The notes beneath the pieces were generated by a model. It was given only the letters and a program-made list of their open reading frames with translations, made no database searches and was not told where the DNA came from. Of a stretch of 64,000 bases of DNA, positions 1 through 14,960 are shown piece by piece (within the stretch, counting starts at the first letter, position 1; the number at the start of each line of letters is the position of its first letter). The stretch comes from Brasenia schreberi (Eukaryota; Streptophyta; Magnoliopsida; Nymphaeales; Cabombaceae), in assembly GCA_036023115.1 (NCBI GenBank), contig JAYKKT010000048.1, positions 9,400,501 to 9,464,500 on the forward strand, written 5' to 3'. Position numbers and translations under genes: made by a program.

Positions 1-953
1 CTTAGGGGTTGCACGAGACAGCTGAATATCTAGATGGTATTACCAAGAAAAGAAACCTAAAATATGCACGTTGCTGTGTGCTTGAGGGTTTTCATATCCA
101 TGTTTAAAACATTAAACATGTTTTCATCTTAAAGATAAGCAATTGAATTTTCTTTAATAGTGATTTGCAGTGCGCGTAAATCTCCCTGTTAGGCATTCCA
201 TCAGTAATCATATGCTTCTCATTCACCTTTGTTAGAAAAGGAACGTTCTATAAACAACTACACAAAATCTCAGTCCATCAAATATGTTGCTCCCAAACAG
301 CTTCAACCATTTATGACTGAAGAAACAATGCCCAATGTTGCCATTCTGCTAGCCAGAGTCTGTCACCAGATCTCCGGCGATAGGCGACGGCACCTGGACC
401 CAACTAACCTTCGCTCCTAACAATAGCACACACACATACCTTGGTTGCTCTTAAAAGGTATCCAGAAAAGGGGTTTATTCTGAAATTCGGCTGGTACAAG
501 ATGACCTCGAGGAGGTCGTGCGACACCCAAGAGGAGACGCCCAGCAGCTGTATCCTCCCGATGCCTAACTCTATCCAGTGGCACAAGAGATGGTCGGCCA
601 GTAGAAGGCTGTCCCCGGACACCCCCTCTCTCTCTCTCTCTCTCCAAGGGCCGAATACTCTGGTCATCTTACCCGCTCTACCCAGCTCCCTCTTATACTC
701 CAAGGGACCGGTTACAAGGGAAGCTATGATACCATACAAGGACACCATAGGCGGGACACCGCCCGGGCCTTATTTGGACTCCTACTCAAGCACACACTAG
801 ACCCACCCTATAACCGAATACATAGACAACGGGCGGGACAGACCCCCGCCTCCTTATTGGACTCAAACCAACACCGAACTCTCGCATGCTGCTTGAAAAC
901 CTCCTGTGTTGTGATGAACCTCCCTCTGGTCTGAGCCCGGCATCTCCTGGGTG
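1..953. other. Intergenic stretch downstream of the small membrane-protein gene
   Basis: I see no supportable coding exon here. The right end should hold the 3' UTR of the minus-strand gene whose stop codon is at 954-956. A pyrimidine tract of CT repeats lies at about 626-645. Between about 740 and 880 a GC-richer block carries two imperfect copies of a motif (GGCGGGAC, then CCGCC, then CTTATTGGACTC a little downstream). It may be remnant transposon sequence, but I cannot name a family. The short open frames at 229-420 and 404-800 lack any recognisable domain. Confidence 0.5.
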
Positions 954-2689
954 CTACCCGGCTGGTGCTCTTGGCTTCTTAACAGAGTCAGAGTTCTTTA
1001 AAGCAGCAGACTCACGTTCCTTGCAGCGCCTTTCCCTCTTAGGATGTTAAACAGACAAAATTAGCACAAAAATATGGAGTGTTTCAAGAGAATGGCATTG
1101 AACAATCCGAAACCAAAGCAAAGCAAGAATTTGATACACCCACACCAGACAAATTCGGTACTTGACAATAAGGAATTGCGCCAAATACAAATTAGTATAT
1201 CAAGTAAACCTTCTATCTGCAAGTACTGTTACGGCTTTTGAAGTTAAAGAGTATATAAAATAAGGAACTAGAATAATGTTAGAACACAGGTTTTAGTCGG
1301 TCTATTGCCTGCCTGCGTCTGTCCGACTGCATCACATGCAAAATCGTCCAAATGGAAAACATCAAGCTAGAGAACCAAACAGGGAACTCATCAACCATAA
1401 ATCTCAACAACATTCTGCTATTCTGACGAGGTGGAGCTTTGCGTAGTTGAAAGGCTAAAGCTAATTGAGAGTTCCGCTTATTCTATTTCAACTGGAGCGT
1501 TTCATCCTGCCACCATGTTTTTCACAGAGCATATAACAAGCTTCGCCCACATGCATGCATGCATGTGTATGTGCACTACCAGAAAGAGGGAAGAGAAAGA
1601 GAACCGCAAAGAGATATAAGCAATGTACGGCAATGTTGGACTGACCACTGTGGGTGGGTTTTTTCAGGTGATGAGTGATGACTACTATAGTTCCACTACG
1701 AGGAATCATTACGCATGCCTAAATCGACATAAAATCACTAAGAGCAGTTGAAAACAGCACAGATGTTCTTTAGGTCATTTAACACAACCATCAAAGACGG
1801 GTTCCACTTTTCTACATGCCATCGTCGTATTTACCTTAATCAAGGATATAATGAACTCTATGTGCTGTTCTACAAAACCATAGAACATCAATAAAGTCTC
1901 TCTTCTTCTTATTCCAAAGAAGGGGATGATCACAGAACCAGAAACGAATCATGCATGACTGAAATGAAGCTCTTCCTCGACAAAGAGGTGACCGTCTCTA
2001 CCATCTTGAGTTTGACAACCTAAGAGTATGAGCCGCCATCACATAGGACAGTTTCTCCAATCTCCCAAAAGGAAATATGAAGATTCTGTCAGTCTTTATC
2101 AAGTGCTTTAACTAAAGAAAGCAATATATCATTAGTCACTCTGTGCTTCTGCACTGAGTCGCAATCAGCATGCATGGGATAACTAAATCGCCTAAACCAG
2201 ATCAACTAGGCTCTAACATCAGGTTCATACTGTTAAGAAACCAAAAATCCCGAATAAATAGCTATAATGGATCAATACAACAACTTCATAGTATTTGTGA
2301 ACTCCTACAGCCCAATGAAGTTGTTCCCGAAATGTTGCTTCGCAATCCTATGCAGTATGCATAGGCACAGGCATACAGCAATAATATGAAAATTTCCAAT
2401 AAATACATAGTTGAATTAAACATGTGGGTCCAAAGTGAAGGAAGAAAAACAAGAATGAGCAACCATTAAAAAAGTAATAGATTCTACATGAAATAAAAAT
2501 CGCACTGCAAGGTAAGTAAAGCCGATTGTAAAGAAGATGAAAATAAGGTTGAAACTCTAACAATACCCGTCTTTCCCAATAAGGGTGGAAGCAGACAAAA
2601 TCATAAACAGGCGTAATGGTAGACACCAAAGCAACATTTACTCCGAAAAACACCAACAGCGCTGTCAGGGGTCTTGTTCTATGAGGCAT
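954..2689 (-). CDS. Small single-pass membrane protein, two exons, 68 aa
   Basis: Coding exons on the minus strand are 2689-2567 (41 codons) and 1037-954 (27 codons plus stop); the intron has GT and AG ends and is in phase 0. The start MPHRTRPLTALL is followed by a hydrophobic segment at residues 8-26 and by ITPVYDFVCFHPYWERR. Exon 2 continues directly with RERRCKERESAALK and a basic tail ending PAG. The result is a short N-terminal membrane anchor followed by an Arg/Glu-rich, probably helical tail. I recall a conserved plant family of roughly 60-70 aa with the same pattern (PHRTRP, a TM segment, ITPVYDFVC, PYWERRRERR) and no assigned function; that is from memory, not a search. The frame joins perfectly across the splice and both halves are recognisable, so the model is good. 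A 5' UTR intron is likely (acceptor near 2736; leader exon ending at 3673). Confidence 0.75.
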
Positions 2690-3850
2690 TGTTATGTCGA
2701 GCTCATAAAACAGTCATTGTCATGACATCAAAATTCTGCAACAAAAAAGCACAATCTTGAAGCTTAAGTAGATACACAGGCAAAATTTAAATGTAAAAGC
2801 AAGTCCTGAAAGATTGCTTATAGTTATTTTTTACCGCTACAAGTTCTTAGCCATATTACACTCTGTAGGGGATTCCCCTGTTTTCAATAGCCTAGGGAAC
2901 CAAATGCAGCAACGCGATTTGTGGTTCTTGGTATCTTCCAATTTTGAAGGGACACAAGATGGCGAAAAAGTTCCCATCCCATTTACTTTCGTAAGAGAGA
3001 TCCAAACAAAATCTTAATATTTTTCCAAATCTTGGTATGATGGAAGTATTTCAAATACAAAAACGTAAATTGCTTCAGACGGGGCTCTGCCGTAGCATAG
3101 CCTTCTTCAGCTACAATTTTGAGAGAGTATGCTGATGAAAAGCGGTTCACCTACTAAGATATATCGAGACTGGTATATCGATATATCTCAGCATAAGTCC
3201 GCAAACAAGAATAATTGGCTCAAAGTATGACCTAAAACCGGTATGTTCGTTCTGCATACAAGTCTCAGCTCAAGCGATAAGTTGATACGATATCTACATG
3301 TAAAATACCAAATCTTTTTTAGCTTGTGAGAATTCTTTGAATACATGAGGGGGGAATCTTTATAAAGTCGATAGTGTTAAAAAAATGGAAATGACATTTA
3401 TATTTCTGTCAGATATATTACCGAACAGTTGGCATGCATACTCAAATCCAAAAAAACAAGAAAAGTGATGATATATGATCGTCCTTCCAGCGCACCTTCT
3501 AACGCGTCAACCCAACTTGATATTACAGAAAAGGATATTTAGCAACTGAAGCAATGATATCTATGAAATAAAGTCAGAAAATATGAAAAACGAATGAAAC
3601 TCGAATCACCGGTGCATTCATGGATAATCACAAAAATTAAAGCAAACCCGAAATGGGGGAGGGAGAGAGTACCATTGAGATAGGGACGAGCTGCTCAGAT
3701 ACCGGACGGTGATTCGAGGCTCCGTGGACGCTTCGGGGGGAAGAGAGAGAAGCGGGGGACGTTGAGGAGGGAGAGCGTTTATGTTTTCCCGAGCCGAACG
3801 TGGTTATGTAAATGAGATAAGCAGGCATCCAAGCTTTATAATGCAAGCAA
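2690..3850 (-). promoter_or_regulatory. Probable 5' leader, 5' UTR intron and promoter of the small membrane-protein gene
   Basis: On the minus strand a plausible acceptor (T-rich tract then TTGCAG) ends at 2736, leaving about 46 nt of leader before the ATG at 2689. A pyrimidine-rich, GC-richer block at about 3673-3800 ends with a GT donor at 3672-3671 and looks like a 5' UTR exon. The roughly 930-bp stretch between would be a leader intron with no coding content. The 69-aa open frame at 3637-3846 in this block is probably incidental. No TATA box was firmly located. Confidence 0.35.
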
Positions 3851-4726
3851 AAGGTGATAACTTGGTTATTTTGTTCTTTTCTCTAGTTTCCAACTATTAC
3901 CTGATTTTGGTAGATGATAGTTTAGATCTTAACTAGTAATGTAGCACAATATAAATGCACAACAACTTCTGATTTACATCACTAAATTATATATTACAAC
4001 AAGGGTTTTTGTGAAAGAATCCAAAACAAAACGAAGCACTTATCCACACTTAGGACAGGTAGATGGAGTTTTAGTTGCTATTGTTCTCTATCTTGTTGTA
4101 CAAAATGATTTTACCATTTTCGTGTTCATTAAAAGAATATCAGTCTTCATGAGGATGGTGACAACCGTATCTCATAAACTTTTTGTATGCAGTAGAGGAT
4201 AATGTAGTGGACAGGTTCGAGAACAAGACAAGCAAAGGAAAGTTTCGGGATGGCTCTTTATTCTTTGTTCTCTCCAATATAATGTTCAAAAATCTGTTGA
4301 AATTATAGCAAGATAAGAAAAGATATAGTATAGAAAATCTCTTAAATGAAAATCGATAATAATGGAGAAACACAGAAGCTGTGAGAAAATAGAGTGACAC
4401 AGCTTCAAGGGACTTGGATGGCTGATTTGTCTAGGCCACCAGAAAATGCAAATGAGAAGGTGGTAAAGAGATCGTAAAAAGGTAAAGCCTAACCTTTTAC
4501 TAATTGTTTGGATTGAATTTTTATTTGTAAAGATCCAAATTTGATTAACTTTTTACAATTTACCGTTTAATGTTTAACTTTAAGTATTTTTATGGCACTA
4601 TCTTTTTTTTAAATTCCAGGTGAGGCGAATTTATAATCTTTTTAATTACAGCCTCCCCTTCTATATTTTTTCAGATTTCAGGACAGGCACATGCTTCACC
4701 TCATCCTAAAGTGGGTTTGCCCTTGC

Positions 4727-4767
<41 letters not shown>
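4727..4767. repeat. Compound microsatellite (AT)n(AG)n
   Basis: About nine AT dinucleotides are followed directly by about eleven AG dinucleotides. It is a plain simple-sequence repeat with no associated gene. Confidence 0.9.
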
Positions 4768-5280
4768 ACAGAATGGATAATTTTGTGCTTATTAACAATT
4801 TTTTCTCCTGAATTGAGGCCAACCATTCATATTGATGGGGTAAACCAATGAGTTCAGATATTAATGAACTTTAAAGAATAATTATTTATCAAAACAATAC
4901 TCTAATCAATCAATTAACAACAAGGAGATCTATGTCGGAGGAATTAGTAATGTGGCGGGAGAAGCAGGTACAAGATGATACAGATACAATAGAATCTGCG
5001 GACATCCATTGAGGGGATGGTCACAATAAAGTTTATAAGGTGTTTTCAGAGAGGAAAGAGAAGATTTCACGAGATTCTACTTGTAAACAGGTCAATTATT
5101 TGGGTCATGGTGGGCCCTTCAATTTCATTGCATCGATGTGGATTACTTTGAGAAATGGATTACTAGTTCAGTTCTCTACCTTAATGACATAATATATATA
5201 TATATAGAGAGAGAGAGGTTGGAGAGGCGGAAGAGGGCATGGTGGGGCCTTCAAAACTCACTGCACCTATCCCAGTTCAT

Positions 5281-5298
5281 CTCTCTCTCTCTCTCCAT

Positions 5299-5355
<57 letters not shown>
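5281..5355. repeat. Compound microsatellite (CT)n(AT)n(GT)n at the LINE insertion site
   Basis: CT, AT and GT dinucleotide runs abut one another. The RTE LINE copy starts directly after the GT run, and a TG run also follows its 3' tail at about 7656-7666. The target-site duplication may therefore lie within the GT repeat. Confidence 0.8.
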
Positions 5356-5470
5356 AACTCCGCCCATGTAAGGGATCACCCTTGCATTGCCGGTCCCAAG
5401 CCCGGATAAAGGAGGAGGGTTGTGTTAGGCTTCCGACAGCCAGCGTAAAACTTCGTCGGATTTCTACAAC

Positions 5471-6421
5471 ATGGATTACAAAAATTATGAGCATTGCTTT
5501 GGGGCGTCCCCGCCTAACGACGTGCTGCAGAGCCCGAATGCAGTAAGAAGTAAGCAAGGGCCACTACATTTTCGCCCGAATGTAGTGAATCAATTGCAGA
5601 GAGGGTTCCCATATCATGGACGAGTGTGGGTAAAGAAGTTAGTCCCGCTACATTGCCGCCCGAATGTAGTGAAAAATTTTCAGAGAGGGTCTTCGTATTT
5701 TGATTATGGACGGATGCGGGGGGTAAAGAAGATAGTCCTAGATAATAAGACTCGTATTGGTTCTTGGAATATCGGAACATTATCGGGTAAGCTAATGGAG
5801 GTGGTAGATACTATGATTCGGAGAAAGATTCATATTCTATGTTTACAAGAGACAAAATGGGTTGGAGAAAAAGCAAAGGAGATAGAGGATACAGGTTTTA
5901 AATTATGGTACTCAGGTAAAGAAAAGGCCCGAAATGGAGTTGGTATTATCATAAATAAAGATTTAAAGGAGAGTGTAGTAGACATACAACGATATGGTGA
6001 CCGAATCATGACATTGAAATTAGTGTTAGGAGTAGAGGTTTTGAATATAGTTTGTGCTTACGCACCCCAAGTAGGACTAGAAGATAGTATAAAGACAGTT
6101 TTTTGGGAAGAGTTAGATAAGGTGTTTCAAAAGATTCCACAAAGGGAGATGATTTGTTTAGGAGGAGATTTAAATGGACATGTCAGTAAAGAGGCATTAG
6201 GATATCAAGGGATTCATGGAAACTTTGGTTATGGGGATATAAACGAGGAAGGTAGGGAGATTTTAAATTTTGCTATGTCATTTGATCTCTTTATAGTCAA
6301 TACAATCTTCAAAAAACGAGATGAACATTTAATTACTTATAAGAGTGGCTTATCACAAACACAAATTGATTACTTTATTTGTAGAAAAAAGATAGAGCGT
6401 GTTGTAAAGATTGTAAGGTAA
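5471..6421 (+). pseudogene. RTE endonuclease domain (N-terminal part of the LINE ORF)
   Basis: This 316-residue open frame starts in the LINE leader. Its first 85 residues contain two imperfect tandem copies of a block with RPNVV and QRG motifs. The endonuclease/exonuclease/phosphatase fold follows from about residue 95: [18 protein letters not shown] (catalytic Glu), [24 protein letters not shown] (Asp/Asn pair) and TQIDYF. In retrotransposition this enzyme nicks the target to prime reverse transcription. The frame ends early because of a single-base change in an A-run: the related minus-strand copy near 42.2 kb reads through as [12 protein letters not shown] followed by VIPGES, whereas here it reads RKKIERVVK and stops. 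Confidence 0.8.
5542..5715 (+). repeat. Two tandem ~87-bp units in the RTE 5' region
   Basis: Two adjacent imperfect units share CCCGAATGTAGTGAA followed by CAGAGAGGGT and end with GGACGxxTGxG and GTAAAGAAG. They lie between the non-coding leader and the endonuclease domain. Tandem units in this position are common in LINE promoters or leaders, so a promoter role is possible but is inference only. Confidence 0.65.
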
Positions 6422-6462
6422 TTCCAGGAGAAAGCTTAACCACCCAACATCGACTTTTAGTT

Positions 6463-7627
6463 ATGGATTTACAAATAAAAAAATGGACAAAGAAGAAAAG
6501 AGTGCATCGAGCTATTCGGACTAAATGGTGGAACCTCAAAAGCGAGAAAGAAGATATATTTAAACAGAAAGTCCTTCAAGGAGATGTTTGGAATTATGTT
6601 GGCACACCCTCTGATATGTGGAACAATATGGCTATACATATTAGGAAAGTGGCGAAAGATGTGTTAGGGGTATCTAAGGGAGGTGTACCGGCACAAAAAG
6701 AAGCTTGGTGGTGGAGTGAAGTAGTACAAAATAAAATTAAGGTAAAGAGGGCATGTTACAAATTACATTATGCTAAGAAAACTAGTGAAACTTTAAAAGC
6801 TTATAAGAAAGCAAAGAAGGAAGCAAAAAAGGCCGTTAGTGAAGCAAAAGCTAAGATTTGGGAGGACTTATATAAAAAACTCAACTCAAAAGAGGGTGAA
6901 AGAGATATTTTTAGGATAGCTAGAGCTAGAGATAAGAAAACTAAAGATCTTAATTATGTTAGATGCATAAAAGACGAGGATGAAAAAATTCTAGTGGCAA
7001 ATGATGATATAAGAAATAGATGGAAAAACTATTTTATAATCTTTTTAATGAAAATAAAGATGTTAGTATTAGTTTAGGAGATTTAGCCAAGTCAGAAAAG
7101 TATATAAACCACAATTTCTACCGACGTATTCACAAGAATGAAGTCAAAGAGGCTCTTAAACATATGAAGAGTGGTAAATCGGTAGGACCAGATAATATTC
7201 CTATAGAAGTTTGGAAAATAGTAGGAGAAATAGGAATCACTTGGCTTACAAGACTATTTAATGAAATATGGAAAAACCAAAAGATGCCCGAGGAACGGAG
7301 ATGTTGAGATGGATGAGTGGTCATACAAGAAAAGATCGTATACATAATGAGGTTATTAGAAACAAATTAGGAGTGGCACCGATAGAGGATAAAATGAGAG
7401 AACATCGTTTAAGATGGTTTGAACATATAGAAAGAAGATCAAAAGAAGAACCTGTAAGAAGGTTAGAAAAACTAAATTTGGAAAGTATTAAAAGAGGTAG
7501 AGGACGACCACAAAAGTATTGGAAAGAAACAATAAAGAATGATCTAGCTTATTGGGAGTTAACTGGTAACATGGCACATGATAGAGATGTGTGGAAACAA
7601 AGAATCCATGTAGCCGACCCCGTCTAG
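6463..7627 (+). pseudogene. RTE linker, RT start and fused C-terminus, frameshifted and deleted
   Basis: Three overlapping frames carry the rest of the LINE ORF. At 6463-7077 there is the Lys-rich linker after the endonuclease. At 7020-7307 the start of the reverse transcriptase appears ([19 protein letters not shown]). At 7268-7627 the C-terminal domain runs from [12 protein letters not shown] through RLRWFEHIERR to the end RIHVADPV. Comparison with the minus-strand copy at 47986-50871 shows that the palm and thumb parts of RT between these blocks have been lost here, about 0.8 kb. Confidence 0.75.
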
Positions 7628-7656
7628 TATGGGAAAAGGCTTAGTTGTTGTTGTTG

Positions 7657-8040
7657 TGTGTGTGTGGCATGCATGGGCACGCCAGTAGCGGCACAGGTAA
7701 TAAGATAACGAACAAATCTAACTTATCTACTTTGGCCAGTCAAAGGATGCTGAAGCAGGCGAAGGTTGTTTTTGTAACATTCCCTCACGTAAGGTTTGGT
7801 TTACCAGCCGTTAAAAACCAGCCAAAACTAGCCGTTGGTTGGCGGGTGTGTAAACCTGGAAAACCCAACCTACGTTTCCTCCTCGCCTCTTTTCACCCTC
7901 TTCCTCTCAACCAATTCCTCTCCTTCTGTTTGTCCTCCCATTTCCACTATGTAACAATCCTCTTTTTTATGCTTGCCTTTTGTTCTTCAGTCCCTTTTGA
8001 CCCTCTACATTGGACAAACTTCTTCACCCCTCTTCTTCAC
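7657..8040 (+). promoter_or_regulatory. Upstream and leader region of the CPK gene
   Basis: These 384 bp separate the LINE tail from the kinase ATG. The last ~150 bp are pyrimidine-rich, as in plant 5' leaders. An in-frame stretch without stops reaches back to 7645, but the canonical MGNCC start at 8041 fits the family. Any promoter upstream of about 7660 would have to lie within the LINE, or the LINE was inserted into it. Confidence 0.4.
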
Positions 8041-11591
<3,551 letters not shown>

Positions 11592-12486
11592 GAATCGTCA
11601 AGGAACAAGGATTCAATTATTCATGCGAGGTTCTGCTGGTGTAAGACAGACGGCTGCCGGGCACCATCCGAGGGAAAGACTACAGAGTACTACCAGTCTG
11701 AAAAATGAATCATCATTTGCCTATGGCTTCCTGAAAATCATGTATATCAATGGGAAATAATTGTGTGGAGGGGTCATTATGGAGAGGATCAGTAGCAGAC
11801 ACAAAATATTAAAAACAAACAGCAAAATTTGTGACACTAAGCTATCAAGATTTCTGAGTTCTGTTGCTTGAATGCTTCTCATCATCCCTTCCAATCTCCA
11901 GCTAAACCACTCAGCAGTCCTGCACTTCTATTGTCGGTGATGAAAAAGCATACAACACACTGGTAAAGGCCCAGTAAACTCATGAATTGTATCAACATTA
12001 GCCTATCAAATCTTGAAAAGGCTAAACCTCCACTACTACTTAATAAAACTTCTGTTGTGAAAGTAACGAACAATAGCAGTCAAAGTCCTGTGTTTAACAA
12101 AACGATTGTTTTGAAGATAATGATTCAATGTGGAAGCACATACACAGTCCCAATCTGTTTACGGGAAACTTCAACCAAGAGAAGAAAGAAAAACATAAGG
12201 ATTTACGTGGTTCATGCTACTCCATTAGCAAGACCAGGAAGAAGAATTTTAATTATGATGAAAGAAGAACGGCGTACAATCAATAACATCTCACAATCCG
12301 TGGAGGCATGCTCGGAAGCCAACACAAACTTTTTTCTTGTAGAATTCGGGTCACAGAGCGTGCTTTCTGGGTTGGGTCATATTTTTATGTCCAACACGAA
12401 ATTCAAACCGCATCAACAAACGTCAACGTCAATACAGGGACGGCCCAGTCCCAGCCTTTGTGGGCCCAGAAAAATGTGGACTTAGG
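11592..12486. other. CPK 3' UTR and intergenic DNA
   Basis: The first few hundred bases should include the 3' UTR; no clear polyadenylation signal was chosen. The 167-aa open frame at 11982-12485 and its neighbours have no recognisable domain and biased composition, and I do not accept them as genes. Confidence 0.45.
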
Positions 12487-13437
12487 CATGTGTGAGGACT
12501 CGTGAAGGAATGACAGACCTCTTTGAAGTTAATATTGGGTTACATCAAGGATCAACTTTTAAGTCTATACTTATTTATAATGGTGATTGATGAGTTAACA
12601 AAACATATTCAAGATGAAGTACCTTGGTGTATGTTATTTGCAGATGACATTGTATTAGTGGATGAGTCTAGGGAAAAAGTTAATAGAAAATTGGAACCAT
12701 AGAGGGAAACATTAGAAAGCAAAGGCCTCCGACTTAGTAGAACAAAGACATAATATATGGAATGTAAGTTTGATCATTTGGTTACCTCAGAGGACATATA
12801 AATTAAAATTAGCACACATTGCATCCCCAAAAAGAAAAATTTTAAATACCTAGGGTCAATTTTTCAAAGTGATGGAAGAATTGATGGAGATGTTATGTAT
12901 AGAATTAATACTAGTTGGTTAAAATGGAGAGGAGCATGATGTATTCTTTGTGATAAAAAGATACAATTAAAGTTAAGCAGTAAATATTATAGAGCAGTAA
13001 TTAAGCCTACCATGTTTTATGGTTTTGAGTGTTGGACAGTTAATCGTCAACATGTACAAAAGATGTTTGTGATAGAAATGAAGATATTGAGATGGATGAG
13101 TGGTCATACAAGAAAAGACTATACATAATGAGGTTATTAGAAACAAATTAGGAGTGACACCAATAGAGGATAAAATGAGAGAATATCGTTTAAGATGGTT
13201 TGGACATATAGAAAGAAGATCAAAAGAAGAACTTGTAAGAATGTACAAAAAACTAAATCTGGAAAGTATTAAAAGTGGTAGAGGACGACCACAAAAGTGT
13301 TGGAAAGAAACAATAAAAAATGATTTAGCTTATTGCAAGTTATCTACTAACATGGCACATGATAGAGATCTGTGGAAACAAAGAATCCATGTAGCTGACC
13401 CCGTCTAGTATGGGAAAAGGCTTAGTTGTTGTTGTTG
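12487..13437 (+). mobile_element. RTE LINE copy 2, 5'-truncated, RT and C-terminus only
   Basis: It starts inside the RT domain (matching [21 protein letters not shown] of the longer copy at 48-49 kb) and runs to the TTG tail at about 13424-13437. The FADD catalytic motif is readable near 12640, followed by IVLV. Several in-frame stops and frameshifts occur, including TAG and TGA in the middle, and only the last 102 residues (13100-13408) remain open. It is a dead 5'-truncated copy; I found no convincing target-site duplication. Confidence 0.8.
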
Positions 13438-13605
13438 TATATATTAATTACATGATGTCGAATGTTGTTATTTTCTTTTAAGGACTATGAATGAAATAAT
13501 ATTATTCTTTATTTTTTTCTTAAAAACCTTATAAGTTTTTAATTACACTCATATCACCAACAAACAATAGATGGTTTTCTTATATATACATGTGTACATA
13601 TGTGC

Positions 13606-13629
13606 ATATATATATATATATATATATAT
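13606..13629. repeat. AT microsatellite
   Basis: A run of twelve AT units in otherwise AT-rich intergenic DNA. Confidence 0.8.
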
Positions 13630-13840
13630 CTTTCTCAAACATTCCTATTGTTTGATTGCTACTATCAATTCTAGGAGCTGAATCTCAAAAAGTAAGTGTA
13701 TTATTATACTTTCCATACTTCCATTACATGTTGAAGGTACACTTTATTTTTTTCATTTTCAATTTCAACCATTGATCACTGTGATTGAATGATGAAGATG
13801 CTTGAGGAGATTCAATCATCTATTGAGTTGAGCATATCTA

Positions 13841-13864
13841 TATCTATCTATCTATCTATCTATA
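13841..13864. repeat. (TCTA)n tetranucleotide microsatellite abutting the tRNA-like sequence
   Basis: Runs of CTATCTAT continue directly into the position of the tRNA 5' acceptor strand. Repeat expansion may have overwritten the tRNA end. Confidence 0.8.
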
Positions 13865-13932
13865 GTGTAGCTCATATGGTAGAGCGCTCGCTTCGCATGC
13901 GAGAGGCACGGGGTTCGATTCCCCGCACCTAG
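13861..13932 (+). tRNA. tRNA-Ala(CGC)-like sequence with decayed acceptor stem, probable pseudogene or SINE head
   Basis: The D arm (TAGCTCATATGGTAGAGC), anticodon arm (CTCGC, loop TTCGCAT, GCGAG; anticodon CGC) and T arm (CGGGG TTCGATT CCCCG) are intact and match plant tRNA-Ala. The A box (TAGCTCATATGG) and B box (GGTTCGATTCC) of the internal Pol III promoter are complete. The 5' acceptor strand is replaced by a TCTA microsatellite (about 13841-13864), and only three of the seven expected pairs with CACCTAG form. A functional tRNA is therefore unlikely, although Pol III transcription remains possible. Confidence 0.6.
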
Positions 13933-14960
13933 ATGAAGAATCAAGCAAGAGAGTGCTTGGCAGGCAGCATGCTTAGATATAGGCATGACCAGTTCTAGGT
14001 AAATCAGGTCAGTTAGCTCTAAGTGGACTGCTTCAATTCAACGAAAACCTGAAGCCTAAACCGAACCGGACTGCCTCCGAGTCTGGGTCTGGTTTCAGTT
14101 CCTCCAGTTCCAGGCCAATTGTGACTCTAGGTCGGTTCAGGTCGTACCTGAAAGTCTAATTAGACAAAGGTAACACTAAATCCGGAAAAGAAAAGATTTG
14201 GAACCGTTGGTTTTGGTTTTTATTCCGGTTTGATGAAACCAAGACCAAACCTTGGGGGTCTGTGATTCGGGTATGGTTCTGGTTCTTGGTTTAGCTTCGG
14301 CCTATTCAGTAGACAGTCTGGGTCGATTCAACCAGTTTGGCTGGCCAAACCACACACCTTGGCATCAGATGAGGGACCTTGGATTTGAATTGGTACATCT
14401 CTTTGTGCATTTCGTAGTAGACATGGCCGATTTTCAGGGTGATTATGGTTTGAGTCTTAAACCGTTTGAAACCGGTAAAGATATTAAAAAATTAAAGAAA
14501 ATTTTGAAAAGATACTAGAACCTCGGGTTCTGGTTCCATGAAAGATGGAACTGGGACCAAACCGGGTGGCCCGTGCTTCTGGACCTGGTATTGTTGATTA
14601 TGGTTCTAAGTGGTTTTTGGCCTGGTTGGGTTGTGAATGGAGCTACCGGGCGAGTTCCAAACCAGCCATGTCTACCGTTTACTTTGTTTGTAGAACTTTT
14701 CTTAAAACAAATTTTCTAGATTTATCAAAAAGAAAACTTTTCTTGTAAAAAATTACAAATCCATGTCTCCCAAGTCTCTTATGTTTTAGCTTCATTATGC
14801 TATTAGAGTTTAAGATATATATTTTTATTTAAAAAATGAATAATTTGGAAATAGTTAGACTACCGTTCTGTAAGTTTTCGTGTCTTTGTCACAATCATGT
14901 TAAAAACTTAAATGTAGTGAAAGCGGAAGGTAGGTGGTTTTCATCAAAAGGTAACAAATT
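13933..14960. repeat. Degenerate GGTTC-rich dispersed repeat tract, no gene
   Basis: From about 13985 to 14660 the DNA is built of variants such as GGTTCGG, CCAGTTCC and GGTTTTGG, with no domain in any frame. The 88-aa and 67-aa open frames here are translations of this repeat. The remainder to 14960 is AT-rich and shows nothing. Confidence 0.5.

Larger units (their letters stand above)
3851..5355. other. Intergenic, AT-rich, microsatellites
   Basis: No gene is recognised. Notable are an (AT)n(AG)n tract at 4727-4767, a second AT/GA tract at 5191-5217 and a CT/AT/GT compound tract at 5281-5355. A motif beginning ATGGTGGG and containing CCTTCAA recurs at about 5107 and 5238, each near an AT/GA tract, so the two microsatellite regions may be a local duplication. 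The 77-aa and 96-aa open frames that cross the tracts are low-complexity and not credible genes. Confidence 0.5.
5356..7656 (+). mobile_element. RTE-clade LINE, copy 1, complete ends but large internal deletion
   Basis: This copy has the longest 5' end in the window: a non-coding leader from about 5356, then an ORF with an APE-type endonuclease ([26 protein letters not shown], then [12 protein letters not shown]). The 3' end closes with the family block and a TTG tail at 7644-7656. Reading frame is broken near 6400 in an A-run and again near 7075. At about 7303 the RT domain stops at MPEE and jumps to the C-terminal part ([15 protein letters not shown]), so the core of the reverse transcriptase, including the FADD motif kept by copy 6, is missing. 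The element cannot retrotranspose by itself. It ends 385 bp upstream of the kinase start codon. Confidence 0.85.

Noticed and set aside
404..800. Overlapping 114-aa and 119-aa open frames on opposite strands
   Set aside because: No recognisable domain on either strand, low-complexity CT stretch inside, no splice support.
5138..5371. 77-aa frame with IYIYIY repeats
   Set aside because: Translation of microsatellites.
7645..8040. N-terminal extension of the kinase to 7645
   Set aside because: The in-frame stretch has no family similarity and the conserved MGNCC lipidation start is at 8041.
11982..12485. 167-aa plus-strand open frame after the kinase
   Set aside because: No domain, no conservation that I recognise; likely chance in intergenic DNA.
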